From Allorhodopirellula heiligendammensis (GTDB taxonomy: Bacteria > Planctomycetota > Planctomycetia > Pirellulales > Pirellulaceae), in NCBI RefSeq assembly GCF_007860105.1, contig NZ_SJPU01000001.1, forward strand, positions 806,001 through 870,000: DNA of 64,000 bases, written 5' to 3'. The notes beneath the pieces were generated by a model. The model did not search any database and was not told where the DNA came from. It worked only from the letters and a program-made list of their open reading frames with translations. This document shows positions 38,901 to 47,532 of the stretch, piece after piece. The position numbers were made by a program, and so were the translations under genes. Positions within the stretch are counted from its first letter, which is position 1. Each line of letters starts with the position of its first letter.

Positions 38901-39795
38901 AGCTCTGAGTGACGACGAGGCCCACGTCCGTCGGCACGCCGTGCGATTATCGACCACGATGCAGCCCACACCGGCGATTCAAGAACGGCTCTTGGAGTTG
39001 GCGTCCGATCCTGCGATGGAGGTTCGTTACGAGCTCGCATTCGCACTCGGTAGTGCTATACGCAAGCAGCGCGTCGCGGGACTCGCTGCCATCTTGCGCC
39101 GCGATCCAGCCGATCGGTGGATCCAAGCCTCAGTGCAGACCGCGGTGGGAGATGCTGCGGAATCCCTCGCCAGCATCCTGCAGTCTGACCCTGGACTGAC
39201 CGAGCAGGTTGGCGAGGAATTTCTCAAACAACTTCACTCCCAAATCGACGCCCGGGCGCGGCACCCCCAGATGGATTCGCTGCCATCAAGTGGTGGGAAT
39301 CTCAGCGACGCGGCCGCTCGCACGCCGGAGGAGATTGCTGAACGGGAACTCGTCATCGCCCGCTACCAACCGGCCTTGAACCAGGAGGGAGATGCTCGGC
39401 GAGGCCGAGATTTATTCAAACAGCACTGTAGCAGTTGTCATCGAGTGGATGATGTCGGCCATGAACTCGGTCCCAACCTAGCCGCCATTGCGACCCGAGG
39501 AGCAGAGACTCTCCTCACCTCGGTCATGGATCCAAACCGTGAAGTCAATCCTCAATTCATCAACTACATTGCGTTGACTGCGGACGATCGGATCGTCGCT
39601 GGGATGATTGTTGACGAAGGTGCGACCAGCGTCACACTACGTCAGCCTGACAATTCACTCGAGACCCTGTTGCGCATCGATATTGAAGAGCTTCGCAATT
39701 CAGGTAGATCGTTCATGCCCGAGGGTCTCGAAGCGGTCATTGACATCCAATCAATGGCGGACCTGATCGCGTACTTAATCCAACCGGCGCAGTGA
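35923..39795 (+). CDS. Neutral ceramidase-like / PVC dehydrogenase / HEAT / haem-binding fusion
   Basis: 1290 residues from ATG 35923; a later ATG at 35965 would give a shorter signal peptide. Signal peptide at about 15-42. An N-terminal neutral/alkaline ceramidase-like domain covers about 45-470 ([76 protein letters not shown]). A PVC dehydrogenase propeller follows at about 510-890 ([55 protein letters not shown]). HEAT-like repeats follow, and the haem domain carries CSSCH at residues 1169-1173. It could couple hydrolysis of a lipid-like amide or related bond to oxidation, with electrons passed to the attached haem. This is inference from architecture. Confidence 0.88.
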   Translation: [1290 protein letters not shown]

Positions 39796-39858
39796 ATCGT
39801 CGCCTTCCCTCCCCACCGTCTCACCTCTCGCCCCTTCCCCCGCTCTGAAAGACAAACG

Positions 39859-41187
39859 ATGTCCCTTCATCAACAACACCAGCGTGATCGCCGATTATTC
39901 CTTCAAGGTGGTGTCGCCATTGGCGCCTCCCTGCTTAGCCGACGAGCCGTTGCCGACACATCGACTCGCTCGGAGTCAAGCTCAGCGGCCACGTCGGGCG
40001 AGAAACAACGCGTTGCTATCATCGGTGTCAACAACCGAGGCTCGGCACTCGCCAAGGGCTTTATCGCCAATCCCGATGCGGATGTCGTGTGTGTGTGTGA
40101 CGTCGATTCACGCGCTGGTGAGAAAGCGGCTGCGATGGTGGAAGGTCTATCCAAGCAGCGGCCCGATACTGCCACGGATATTCGCAAAGTGCTCGACCGC
40201 TCGGACATCGATGCCATCGTGGTCGCAACTCCAAACCACTGGCACGCTCCCGCGACGATTATGGGCTGTGCCGCAGGCAAACATGTCTACGTCGAAAAAC
40301 CCTGCAGTCATACAGCGCAAGAAGGAGAGTGGGCCGTCGAAGCAGCCCGCAAACATAACCGAACCGTGATGATGGGATCTCAGCGTCGCAGCTGGCCTGC
40401 GATCATCCAGGGCATCGAAATGGTGCAGTCCGGTCGCATTGGTAAAGTCTCGTACGCCCGCACTTGGTACAACAATCGCCGGGCGTCGATTGGTATCGGA
40501 AAGCAAACCAGTGTGCCGCAATGGCTCGACTGGGAATTGTGGCAGGGACCGGCGCCTCGGCAGCCCTATGTCGACAATCTTGTTCATTACAACTGGCATT
40601 GGAAATGGCCGTACGGCAATGGTGAGCTCGGCAACAATGGCATCCACATGCTCGACCTGGCTCGCTGGGGACTACAAGTAACCTATCCCAATCGTGTCAA
40701 CGCTGGTGGGGGCAAGTACCGCCACGATGACGATCAGGAAACACCAGACACGATGATGGTGACGTACGACTTCCCCGAGGCGAAGACGATCACGTGGGAG
40801 GGCATCAGTTGGTCGCCAATGGGACCCTACGACGACCAAGTTGGCGTCAGTTTCCACGGTTCCGAAGGTACGCTCGTCGTGCTTGGAACCGGCTACACGC
40901 TGTTCGACGATCACAACAAGGAGATTGAAACGGTCAGCGACGCGGGCGGCGACACCGCACATATTGCAGAGTTCATCGACTGTATTCACTCCGGGCGACT
41001 GCCCAATGCGGACATCGCGGAAGCCCATCGCAGTACCCTGTTATGCCATCTCGGTAATATCGCGTACCGCACCAGTTCGACACTTCACATCGATCCGGCC
41101 ACGGGTAAACCCCAGGACCATCCTGACGCTCAAAGGATGTGGGGACGCGACTACGCGGAAGGCTGGAGTCCTCAGCTGTCGATGTGA
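39859..41187 (+). CDS. Gfo/Idh/MocA oxidoreductase, Tat-exported
   Basis: 442 residues. The Tat signal reads RDRRLFLQGGVAIGASLLSR. The Rossmann domain starts KQRVAIIGVNNRGSALAKGF, with AIVVATPNHWHAPATIMGCA and the family motif KHVYVEKPCSHTAQEGEW, where the Lys of EKP binds the nicotinamide and substrate. The C-terminal substrate domain includes NGELGNNGIHMLDLARWGLQ. The family oxidises sugar derivatives with a tightly bound NAD(P). Export with cofactor is the reason for a Tat signal. 63 bp after the ceramidase-like fusion, so possibly co-transcribed. Its 3' end overlaps the convergent ROK gene by 16 bp. Confidence 0.92.
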   Translation: MSLHQQHQRDRRLFLQGGVAIGASLLSRRAVADTSTRSESSSAATSGEKQRVAIIGVNNRGSALAKGFIANPDADVVCVCDVDSRAGEKAAAMVEGLSKQRPDTATDIRKVLDRSDIDAIVVATPNHWHAPATIMGCAAGKHVYVEKPCSHTAQEGEWAVEAARKHNRTVMMGSQRRSWPAIIQGIEMVQSGRIGKVSYARTWYNNRRASIGIGKQTSVPQWLDWELWQGPAPRQPYVDNLVHYNWHWKWPYGNGELGNNGIHMLDLARWGLQVTYPNRVNAGGGKYRHDDDQETPDTMMVTYDFPEAKTITWEGISWSPMGPYDDQVGVSFHGSEGTLVVLGTGYTLFDDHNKEIETVSDAGGDTAHIAEFIDCIHSGRLPNADIAEAHRSTLLCHLGNIAYRTSSTLHIDPATGKPQDHPDAQRMWGRDYAEGWSPQLSM

Positions 41188-42275
41188 TGTAAAGCGAACG
41201 CATAGGCGCCAATCCCCACCGCCTTGCTCGTTCCCAGGACGGTGGTGCCGATCCCGATCCGCTTCATGGGGTCGTATGAAATCTCGCGGGTGGTACCGGG
41301 AACCAAGATCGTCTTGGTCGCGCCCGCGACAAACGCCCGGGACTGTTCAGGCGACTCCAAATTGAAGACTTGCTGGACGATGCGCCGCATGGGGGTGCCG
41401 TCGTAGGTGGCGATCGTGCTCTGCATCTCGTCAATCAGCGGTTGCATAAAAACACCATGGGCAGCTGAAATTCCACCGCCGATCACGATCAAACCATCGA
41501 GTAAGGTGATCGCGTTGGCGAGGGCATCGCCGACAACTTCACCAAGTTTTGCGAAGGCGCAGGTCGCCGCCTTTTGGTTACCGGCAGAGACGCCGCGGGC
41601 AATCGACTCGATCTCTTGTGGTGAGGGTGAATCTTCCAGCGGGATCCCGGCGGCTTCTGCGTAACTGCGCCGAACGGAGCGAATGCAAGCGCCCTCCTCC
41701 GCGAAGGACTCCGTACGAAGCTTATTCCGTAGCAACCAAATCTCAGAGGCGTTCGAATTGTCACCGATGAACAGCTCACCACGATGCACCAACCCGCCAC
41801 CCAGTCCAGTGCCGAGAGTAATCGCAAAGAGTGTTTGGTAGCGTTTGGGACTCCCGGCGTCTGCGAGCAGTTCATTGACCTGGGGCAACAGACCAGCGAT
41901 GGCCTCACCGTACGCAAAGAGGTCGCCATCGTTGTTAATAAAGGTCGGCAGTCCGAAACGTTCTTCCAAGTAGGGGCCTAGCGCGACACCACCGGCAAAA
42001 GCAGGCAGATTGCCGACGTTGTCGATAATGCCATTGGGATAGTCAGCTGGACCAGGGAACGCGAAACTGATCGCCACCGGAGGACTGTCGAGAGCGTCCA
42101 TGACCTGCCGGAAACCCGATTCAATGGTTTCCAGACTACGTGAGAGCACTTGGGTTTCGGCGGGTAATCGGACCGGCTCAATGACTTCACGGTTCGCGGC
42201 AATCGCGGAGAATACAAAGTTTGTACCTCCGGCGTCCAGGGTCAATACAACCCGTTCGTCGTGCTGATACCTCAT
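41172..42275 (-). CDS. ROK family sugar kinase
   Basis: 367 residues from the ATG at 42275, which overlaps the permease stop as ATGA; the longer frame upstream is the permease gene read out of frame. ROK features are the phosphate loop LTLDAGGTNFVFSAIAANRE, SFAFPGPADYPNG, FINNDGDLFAYGEA and ITLGTGLGGGLVHRGELFIG. The zinc-binding CxCGxxGC motif of most ROK enzymes is absent after GELFIGDNSNASEIW. The substrate is therefore uncertain; glucose, mannose or fructose is likely given the linked GH125 mannosidase and permease. Third gene of that minus-strand cluster. Confidence 0.88.
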   Translation of the reverse strand: MRYQHDERVVLTLDAGGTNFVFSAIAANREVIEPVRLPAETQVLSRSLETIESGFRQVMDALDSPPVAISFAFPGPADYPNGIIDNVGNLPAFAGGVALGPYLEERFGLPTFINNDGDLFAYGEAIAGLLPQVNELLADAGSPKRYQTLFAITLGTGLGGGLVHRGELFIGDNSNASEIWLLRNKLRTESFAEEGACIRSVRRSYAEAAGIPLEDSPSPQEIESIARGVSAGNQKAATCAFAKLGEVVGDALANAITLLDGLIVIGGGISAAHGVFMQPLIDEMQSTIATYDGTPMRRIVQQVFNLESPEQSRAFVAGATKTILVPGTTREISYDPMKRIGIGTTVLGTSKAVGIGAYAFALHHIDS

Positions 42276-43696
42276 GCGACGGCATCCATCGGTTGCACCT
42301 TGTGCCCGGCGAATCCGAAGAACGCGATGTAGGCATAGTTGATAATGGGCACAGCGAAGGCCAGCTGAATTCCGTAGTGATCCGCAGCCGCGCCCATCAC
42401 GAGTGGTACGATCGCACCTCCAACAATCATCATCACGAGCAGGGAGGAGCCTTGGGACGTGTACTGCTTTAGGTCTTTGATGGACAGCGTGAAGATATTC
42501 GACCACATAATCGAGTTGAATAGGCCGGTGCCGAGAGCGGCCCAGAACGCGACTGAGCCTCCCGTAAAGGCGGCGATACACAACAACGTGATCATGCCGA
42601 GCGAGAATACTCCGAGCACGCGGGCGGCGTGGCCTCGCCCAAACACGAATGCCACAAAGTTCAATGCGATCAACAAAAAGTAAGGTGCGATCTGCTGCGG
42701 TGTCATGAACTTCATCGAGAATACCCCGTCGTCGATTCGAATCGCCGTAACGAGATAGACGAGGAAGAATACCGCGATCCCGGTCGCGGCCATATAGAAG
42801 TACTTCGTGCTCTGATTGGCGATCTCACTGAGCGAAATCGCACCGCATAACCGCCCGATCATCGCTCCGCCCCAATAGTAAGCAAGGTAGATGCTGGCGT
42901 CCGCTTCCGCTAATCCCATGATGCCCTCGTCCATCATGAAGTTGATGAGATAGCTGCCGATCGCGACTTCGCCACCGACATACATGAAGATTGCCACCAT
43001 CCCGTAGCGTAGATGTGGGAAACGCAGTGCCCCGAGCCCCTTCGCTAACTTCTCTTCGTTGGCGACCCGCGGCAGATGACTAAACCACACGATGATCGCG
43101 AGGATGAGGAACATCGAGCCATAGATGAGGTAAGGCATCTTGATCGAATCGATGGTGACCTGGCCATCCTCTGCAAATACTTTGTAGAGCAGCAGACCTC
43201 CCGCGATCGGCGCGAGCGTTGTTCCCATGGAATTGACTCCCTGAGCCAAGTTCAACCGGCTCGATGCTGTTTCCGGTTTTCCCAAAATCGCCGCATAAGG
43301 GTTCGCTGCTATTTGCAACAAGGTCACCCCAGTTGCCAACATGAAGAGTGCCGCCAAAAACAAACCGTACTGCCGAAATTCAGCTGCCGGATAAAACATA
43401 GCGCAACCGGCACCACAAACCAACAACGCCACGATGATACTTTTTTTGTATCCGATACGATTGATCGGATCCCCTTGCGACAGCGATATAAAGTAATAGA
43501 GCAGCGAGACGAAAAAGAATGCTCCAAAGAATGCGAACTGCACCAAGCCTGCTTGGAAATAGCTGAGCTGGAAGCTGTTTTTAAGATATGGGATCAACAC
43601 GTCGTTCATGACGGTGATGAAGCCCCACAAGAAGAACAACATCGTAATCGTGATGAACGGACGCCGATAATCCGGCGTCGTGCTTGCGGGTTCCAT
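42272..43696 (-). CDS. FucP/GluP-type sugar:H+ symporter (MFS)
   Basis: 474 residues from the ATG at 43696, with GGAAAG eight bases upstream; a start at 43759 would add 21 hydrophilic residues. There are twelve hydrophobic segments. The FucP-like pattern is present: ITMLFFLWGFITVMNDVLIP, LKNSFQLSYFQAGLVQFAFF, QIAANPYAAILGKPETASSR and LNLAQGVNSMGTTLAPIAGG. The family imports fucose, glucose, galactose or N-acetylglucosamine with protons. In this cluster (mannosidase upstream, ROK kinase overlapping downstream) mannose or glucose is a reasonable guess. Confidence 0.9.
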   Translation of the reverse strand: MEPASTTPDYRRPFITITMLFFLWGFITVMNDVLIPYLKNSFQLSYFQAGLVQFAFFGAFFFVSLLYYFISLSQGDPINRIGYKKSIIVALLVCGAGCAMFYPAAEFRQYGLFLAALFMLATGVTLLQIAANPYAAILGKPETASSRLNLAQGVNSMGTTLAPIAGGLLLYKVFAEDGQVTIDSIKMPYLIYGSMFLILAIIVWFSHLPRVANEEKLAKGLGALRFPHLRYGMVAIFMYVGGEVAIGSYLINFMMDEGIMGLAEADASIYLAYYWGGAMIGRLCGAISLSEIANQSTKYFYMAATGIAVFFLVYLVTAIRIDDGVFSMKFMTPQQIAPYFLLIALNFVAFVFGRGHAARVLGVFSLGMITLLCIAAFTGGSVAFWAALGTGLFNSIMWSNIFTLSIKDLKQYTSQGSSLLVMMIVGGAIVPLVMGAAADHYGIQLAFAVPIINYAYIAFFGFAGHKVQPMDAVA

Positions 43697-44010
43697 GGAA
43701 TCTTTCCGACGAGAAGTAGATGAGCCAGATGCCGTGCCATCGACGTGATCTGCTACCATCGCCAGCGAGCGTTCCGCCGGCAGACAGGGGAGGAATCGCT
43801 TCCATTCGAAGGACGGCCGTGGGGATTCTACCAGGTAAATCGACCGCTGCGAGGCACGTTACGCTGGAATCGATTACGAAAACGCCGCTCGTCTTATCCG
43901 TTGCCAGCGTCGTTCAGACTTCGGATCTCCGATCGGTGAGGCCGCGCTGTCGAAACTCTTGCAACGTTTCGCTGCGAAAACTCCAAGTCTCGGCGTGAGC
44001 CGGGAGTGCG
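43697..44010. other. Gap between the mannosidase and the permease
   Basis: 314 bp on the minus-strand side of a possible three-gene sugar cluster. A gap of this size suggests that the permease-kinase pair has its own promoter. No convincing operator, promoter or terminator was seen. Confidence 0.5.
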
Positions 44011-45492
44011 CTAGTCGCTGAATCGGTGTGAAAGAATCTCCGGATGCTGATGGTGAATTTTGACAATCAGTTCGCCGAAGAGAGTATTGGCCCACGCGAA
44101 CCAGTCGCGACTGTAATCAGCGGGATTGTCTTTGTTGAAAGATTCGTGCATGAAGCCTGTTCCGGCGTGAGTGTTCCGGAGCATCGTGACACATTCCAAG
44201 ATTTCTTCTGGGGACGTGCTCGACAGTGCTCGCAAGATGATCCCCATCGGCCAGATGGCATCTTTGCCTGTATGCGGGCTCGCTTGCCCAGATGCTGCGG
44301 AGCCTTGTAAATAATATGGATTGTGCTGACTGAGCAAAAAACGCCGCGTCCGTTGGTACAGCGGGTCGTGCGGCTGGTGGATTCCTAAGTAGGCTAACGA
44401 CATCAAGCTGGGGACGTTAGCGTCATCCCAGAAGGCCGCGTTGCCAAATCCGTCGACTTCGTAGGCATAGATCTGTCCATAGTCCATGTGCTCAGCAACA
44501 GCATACTTATCGATTGCAGTTTGGACTTCGTCGGCAAGGCTCGTGCACTCTGCTGCAAACTCTTGATCGTTAACTTGTGCGGAGGAGATCTTGGCGAGTT
44601 GACGCAGCGATTGGATGGCGAATAGATTCGACGGAATCAGAAACGGGTACAACGTGCTGTCGTCGCTGGGGCGAAACCCGGAGACAATCAATCCGACGGG
44701 GTTGATCGGGCGTCCCGTGCCATCGAACGGCGGCGCATCGAGCATCCGACTCGTCTCGCGAACGAAGCGGTAGGGTGTCGTGCCATCTTTACGCTGCTCG
44801 GTGCGGAAAGTTTTTACCACCAAATGCATCGCAGTCTGCCACTCTTCGTTGAAGATCGAGCTGTCGCCGGTCCGCTCAAAATAGGCATTGGCTAAACGGA
44901 TGGGGTAGCAGAGCGAATCGATTTCCCACTTCCGCTCGTGCACGCCGGGGATGGGTGACGGTCGGTCACTGGCCCAATGAGACGGCTGCGTCAAATCTTT
45001 GTAGAAGGCGTTGGCGTAGGGATCTAAGAGAATGCACAAATTCTGACGGTGAATGAGGCCTCTGACCAACCGCGTCAGCTGCTTGTCCGATTTCATGTAA
45101 GGTAGGTATGGCCATACTTGTGCGGTGGAATCCCGCAACCACATCGCGTCAATATCTCCAGTGATGATGAAGGCATCGGGCTCGCCATCGACCTCTTCGT
45201 AATCAACCGTGGTGTCGAGCGTATTGGGATAGCAGTTTTCGAATAGCCATCCCAACTGCTCGTCCGCGATGTCTGCTTTCACTTTTGTAATCGTCGCTTC
45301 GACGGAGGGACTGGTGAACTTGCGTTGATCGATTGGAGGCCGCTTGCTGGCATACGAGCCGCCGTCTTGCGGATCATCAGCATGGGCGACGTGGCGTCCA
45401 GCGAGCGTGAGAGTCGCCCCTGCTGCGGCGGTGATTGCTTGACGCCGCGAAAATCCCGGCAAACGATTCGTACTTGGATTGGGATGAGTCAT
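44011..45492 (-). CDS. GH125 exo-alpha-1,6-mannosidase, Tat-exported
   Basis: 493 residues from the ATG at 45492, which places the Tat signal FSRRQAITAAAGATLTLAGR near the N-terminus. The GH125 (formerly DUF1237) signature is strong: DAFIITGDIDAMWLRDSTAQ, HERKWEIDSLCYPIRLANAY, SSDDSTLYPFLIPSN-like text around 300 (read as RPSDDSTLYPFLIPSN), and LRNTHAGTGFMHESFNKDNP with WFAWANTLFGELIVKI at the C-terminus. GH125 enzymes release mannose from alpha-1,6-linked mannan or yeast and N-glycan material. The 314 bp gap to the permease leaves operon membership open, but a common pathway is likely. Confidence 0.93.
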   Translation of the reverse strand: MTHPNPSTNRLPGFSRRQAITAAAGATLTLAGRHVAHADDPQDGGSYASKRPPIDQRKFTSPSVEATITKVKADIADEQLGWLFENCYPNTLDTTVDYEEVDGEPDAFIITGDIDAMWLRDSTAQVWPYLPYMKSDKQLTRLVRGLIHRQNLCILLDPYANAFYKDLTQPSHWASDRPSPIPGVHERKWEIDSLCYPIRLANAYFERTGDSSIFNEEWQTAMHLVVKTFRTEQRKDGTTPYRFVRETSRMLDAPPFDGTGRPINPVGLIVSGFRPSDDSTLYPFLIPSNLFAIQSLRQLAKISSAQVNDQEFAAECTSLADEVQTAIDKYAVAEHMDYGQIYAYEVDGFGNAAFWDDANVPSLMSLAYLGIHQPHDPLYQRTRRFLLSQHNPYYLQGSAASGQASPHTGKDAIWPMGIILRALSSTSPEEILECVTMLRNTHAGTGFMHESFNKDNPADYSRDWFAWANTLFGELIVKIHHQHPEILSHRFSD

Positions 45493-45980
45493 GGTGTTTT
45501 GAAAAAGAGAGAGACGCGTATCGATGAGAGACTTCTGCATTCGACTGTCGTTGCCGGGCCGCATGCGTGTCTGGCGGAGTGTGCGCTGTGTGATCGTGCT
45601 AGAACCCTGCTAACATTGCGGTGCCGAGGAAGTGCAGCCATCCTCCATACGGTTACCGCAGGCGAAACAGAATTGACAGCCCGGCGGTTTAGCGATTGCC
45701 AACTCACCCCATTATACCTGCCTGCGATAACCCGGTTTGAAGACGAACCGCCCTCTTCCCCGGGGGTGAGGGCAGAAACCAGCAGTTTTGAATACCAAAG
45801 TCTTACCCGTCGCCAAGGTCAGCTGTCGCTGGCGCAGGGAGAGACACCCCGACAGCGAGCCGATCGGATCCGAGCCGCAGCAAATTAAGACCGAGCTTGT
45901 ACAGCAATCAACCACCCTGACAATTCGATGCCGTCCTCACGGCCAGGATGGCAGAGCCCAGTTTAAGGCCTAGTCCAGAT
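45493..45980. other. Intergenic stretch without a supported gene
   Basis: 488 bp on the 5' side of the mannosidase and the 3' side of the HNH gene. One open frame on the plus strand (45325-45888) is largely antisense to the mannosidase and has a shadow-like composition. Nothing else recognised; the mannosidase promoter should be here. Confidence 0.5.
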
Positions 45981-46574
45981 CTATAGAAATGTCTTCCATG
46001 ATTCGTAGCGTGGGTCGTCACATGACAAAGTCATCAGCGGGTTGAAGCGTGGCTTGGCCGGGTGCGATAGCAATTTCATGTGAGCCTGTTGCGGAGTTCG
46101 ACCACCTTTGCGGCTATTGCACCGCAGGCAACTGCACACGATGTTCTCCCACGTTGTCGCTCCGCCATGAGAGCGAGGCACCACATGGTCTAGGCTCAGT
46201 TTCGCCAGCGGTTCGGTCTTGCCGCAGTATTGGCAGCGATATTCATCTCGCGCGAACAGGTTACGTCGATTGAATCGCACTGTCTGCACTGGCATCCGAT
46301 CGAATCGCGTCAAGCGCGCAATTCGAGGGACTTTGATTTCGAATTCGACCGCTTGCAAGAACTCCTCGCCGGGGTGCTTGTCCAGCGAAGCCAATTGGCT
46401 CAGTTCGCACCAGGAGTCGAAGTCGTAACTGACGTACTGGCCGTCATCGCAATCGATCACCTCGGCGCAGTCGCGGTACAGTAGCGTCATCGCACGACGC
46501 ACGTTGACTACTCGAATCGGCATGTAGAACCGATTCAAAACGAGCACATTGGTATCTAAAACCCTTGCGTTCAT
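45981..46574 (-). CDS. HNH endonuclease
   Basis: 197 residues from the ATG at 46574, chosen because the conserved text starts there (MNARVLDTNVLVLNRFYMPI). The C-terminal HNH zinc-finger-like nuclease has FARDEYRCQYCGKTEPLAKL, SLDHVVPRSHGGATTWENIV and CSCLRCNSRKGGRTPQQAHM. The paired Cys (CQYC, CLRC) bind zinc and DHVVPRSHGG holds the catalytic His. This type (sometimes called 'HNH endonuclease 5-like') is widespread and usually standalone. Its target is unknown. It is not associated with a toxin, phage or restriction gene here. Confidence 0.9.
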   Translation of the reverse strand: MNARVLDTNVLVLNRFYMPIRVVNVRRAMTLLYRDCAEVIDCDDGQYVSYDFDSWCELSQLASLDKHPGEEFLQAVEFEIKVPRIARLTRFDRMPVQTVRFNRRNLFARDEYRCQYCGKTEPLAKLSLDHVVPRSHGGATTWENIVCSCLRCNSRKGGRTPQQAHMKLLSHPAKPRFNPLMTLSCDDPRYESWKTFL

Positions 46575-46772
46575 GGATACTGCTTTCCTCTCGCCTAGCG
46601 AAATTGGGATCACGTATTCGTTGCGTCCATATTAGCGGCAGGCACGGCGCCGTTCCACATCGAGAGGCGGATTGTTAAAAAGCTGTCCGAAACACCTCGC
46701 CAATACTTTTGTTCATTTGAGACGGTATTCGGTGAAATCGGGTTCACCCGCAACGAGAGACTTCATGGAACC

Positions 46773-47450
46773 ATGATCGAACCAACCGATTTTCTTCACA
46801 ATCTCATGGCGGGGGTGGCGACACAGTTGATCGCCGAGAGCGTTTCGGATCCCGCGCCCGATCCGGGGTGGTTATTGCAATTGCAGGAATCTGCCAGGCC
46901 TGTGGTTACATCGGGGGGGACGTTTCTGATCGCTACCGTACTGGTCCTGATCTGTCTGGGAGCATGGTTGCTCAATTTGATCGCCTTGCCTGGCAATTGG
47001 CTGGCGGTTTTGGCGATGGGAGTCTACGCCTGGCTAGGACCCGAATCGGGCCGAGGTCAGCTCGGCCTGGTGCCGTTGGGCCTAGCATTTTTAGCGGCGA
47101 TTCTGGGCGAAATCGTTGAGTTCGCTGCTGGAGCGGTCGGTGCAAGTCGCGCCGGGGCTAGTCGACGGGGGACCATCATGGCCATCGGTGGTTCCATGAT
47201 GGGTGCGATCGCAGGTGGCATCATTGGTCTACCCATCCCGGTGATCGGCCCAGTCCTCGCTGCGTTATTGTTTGGGGGATTGGGCGCCACTGCTGGGGCC
47301 ATGCTGGCGGAATGGCAGGATGGGAAGCCTTGGCGAGAGAATTGGCGGATCGGCCACGCCGCATTTTGGGGACGAACAACAGGCACGGTTGGCAAAATGT
47401 TGATTGGAATCTTGATCGTGCTGATTTGCCTGATCGCTGTGCTGATCTAG
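46773..47450 (+). CDS. DUF456 family membrane protein
   Basis: 225 residues. A 45-residue N-terminal extension precedes the membrane domain. Segments include FLIATVLVLICLGAWLLNLI, ALPGNWLAVLAMGVYAWLG and VPLGLAFLAAILGEIVEFAA. Glycine-rich text follows (GAVGASRAGASRRGTIMAIG, GSMMGAIAGGIIGLPIPVIG, FGGLGATAGAMLAEW). These glycine-rich helices and the GNWL block match DUF456; function is unknown. 82 bp before smc on the same strand, so they may share a transcript. Confidence 0.85.
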   Translation: MIEPTDFLHNLMAGVATQLIAESVSDPAPDPGWLLQLQESARPVVTSGGTFLIATVLVLICLGAWLLNLIALPGNWLAVLAMGVYAWLGPESGRGQLGLVPLGLAFLAAILGEIVEFAAGAVGASRAGASRRGTIMAIGGSMMGAIAGGIIGLPIPVIGPVLAALLFGGLGATAGAMLAEWQDGKPWRENWRIGHAAFWGRTTGTVGKMLIGILIVLICLIAVLI

Positions 47451-47532
47451 GATTTTCCGAGGAATTTGGCTAATCTGACAGCAGTTTCCGTGATTTCCAA
47501 TTCTTCCACTCTCGGCCTGCTGCCTCTTATTT

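Noticed and set aside
43076-43723. 215-residue plus-strand ORF antisense to the sugar permease
   Set aside because: Charged, motif-free text opposite a twelve-helix permease; a frame shadow.
45325-45888. 187-residue plus-strand ORF at the mannosidase 5' end
   Set aside because: It is mostly antisense to the mannosidase; no domain, no ribosome binding site.
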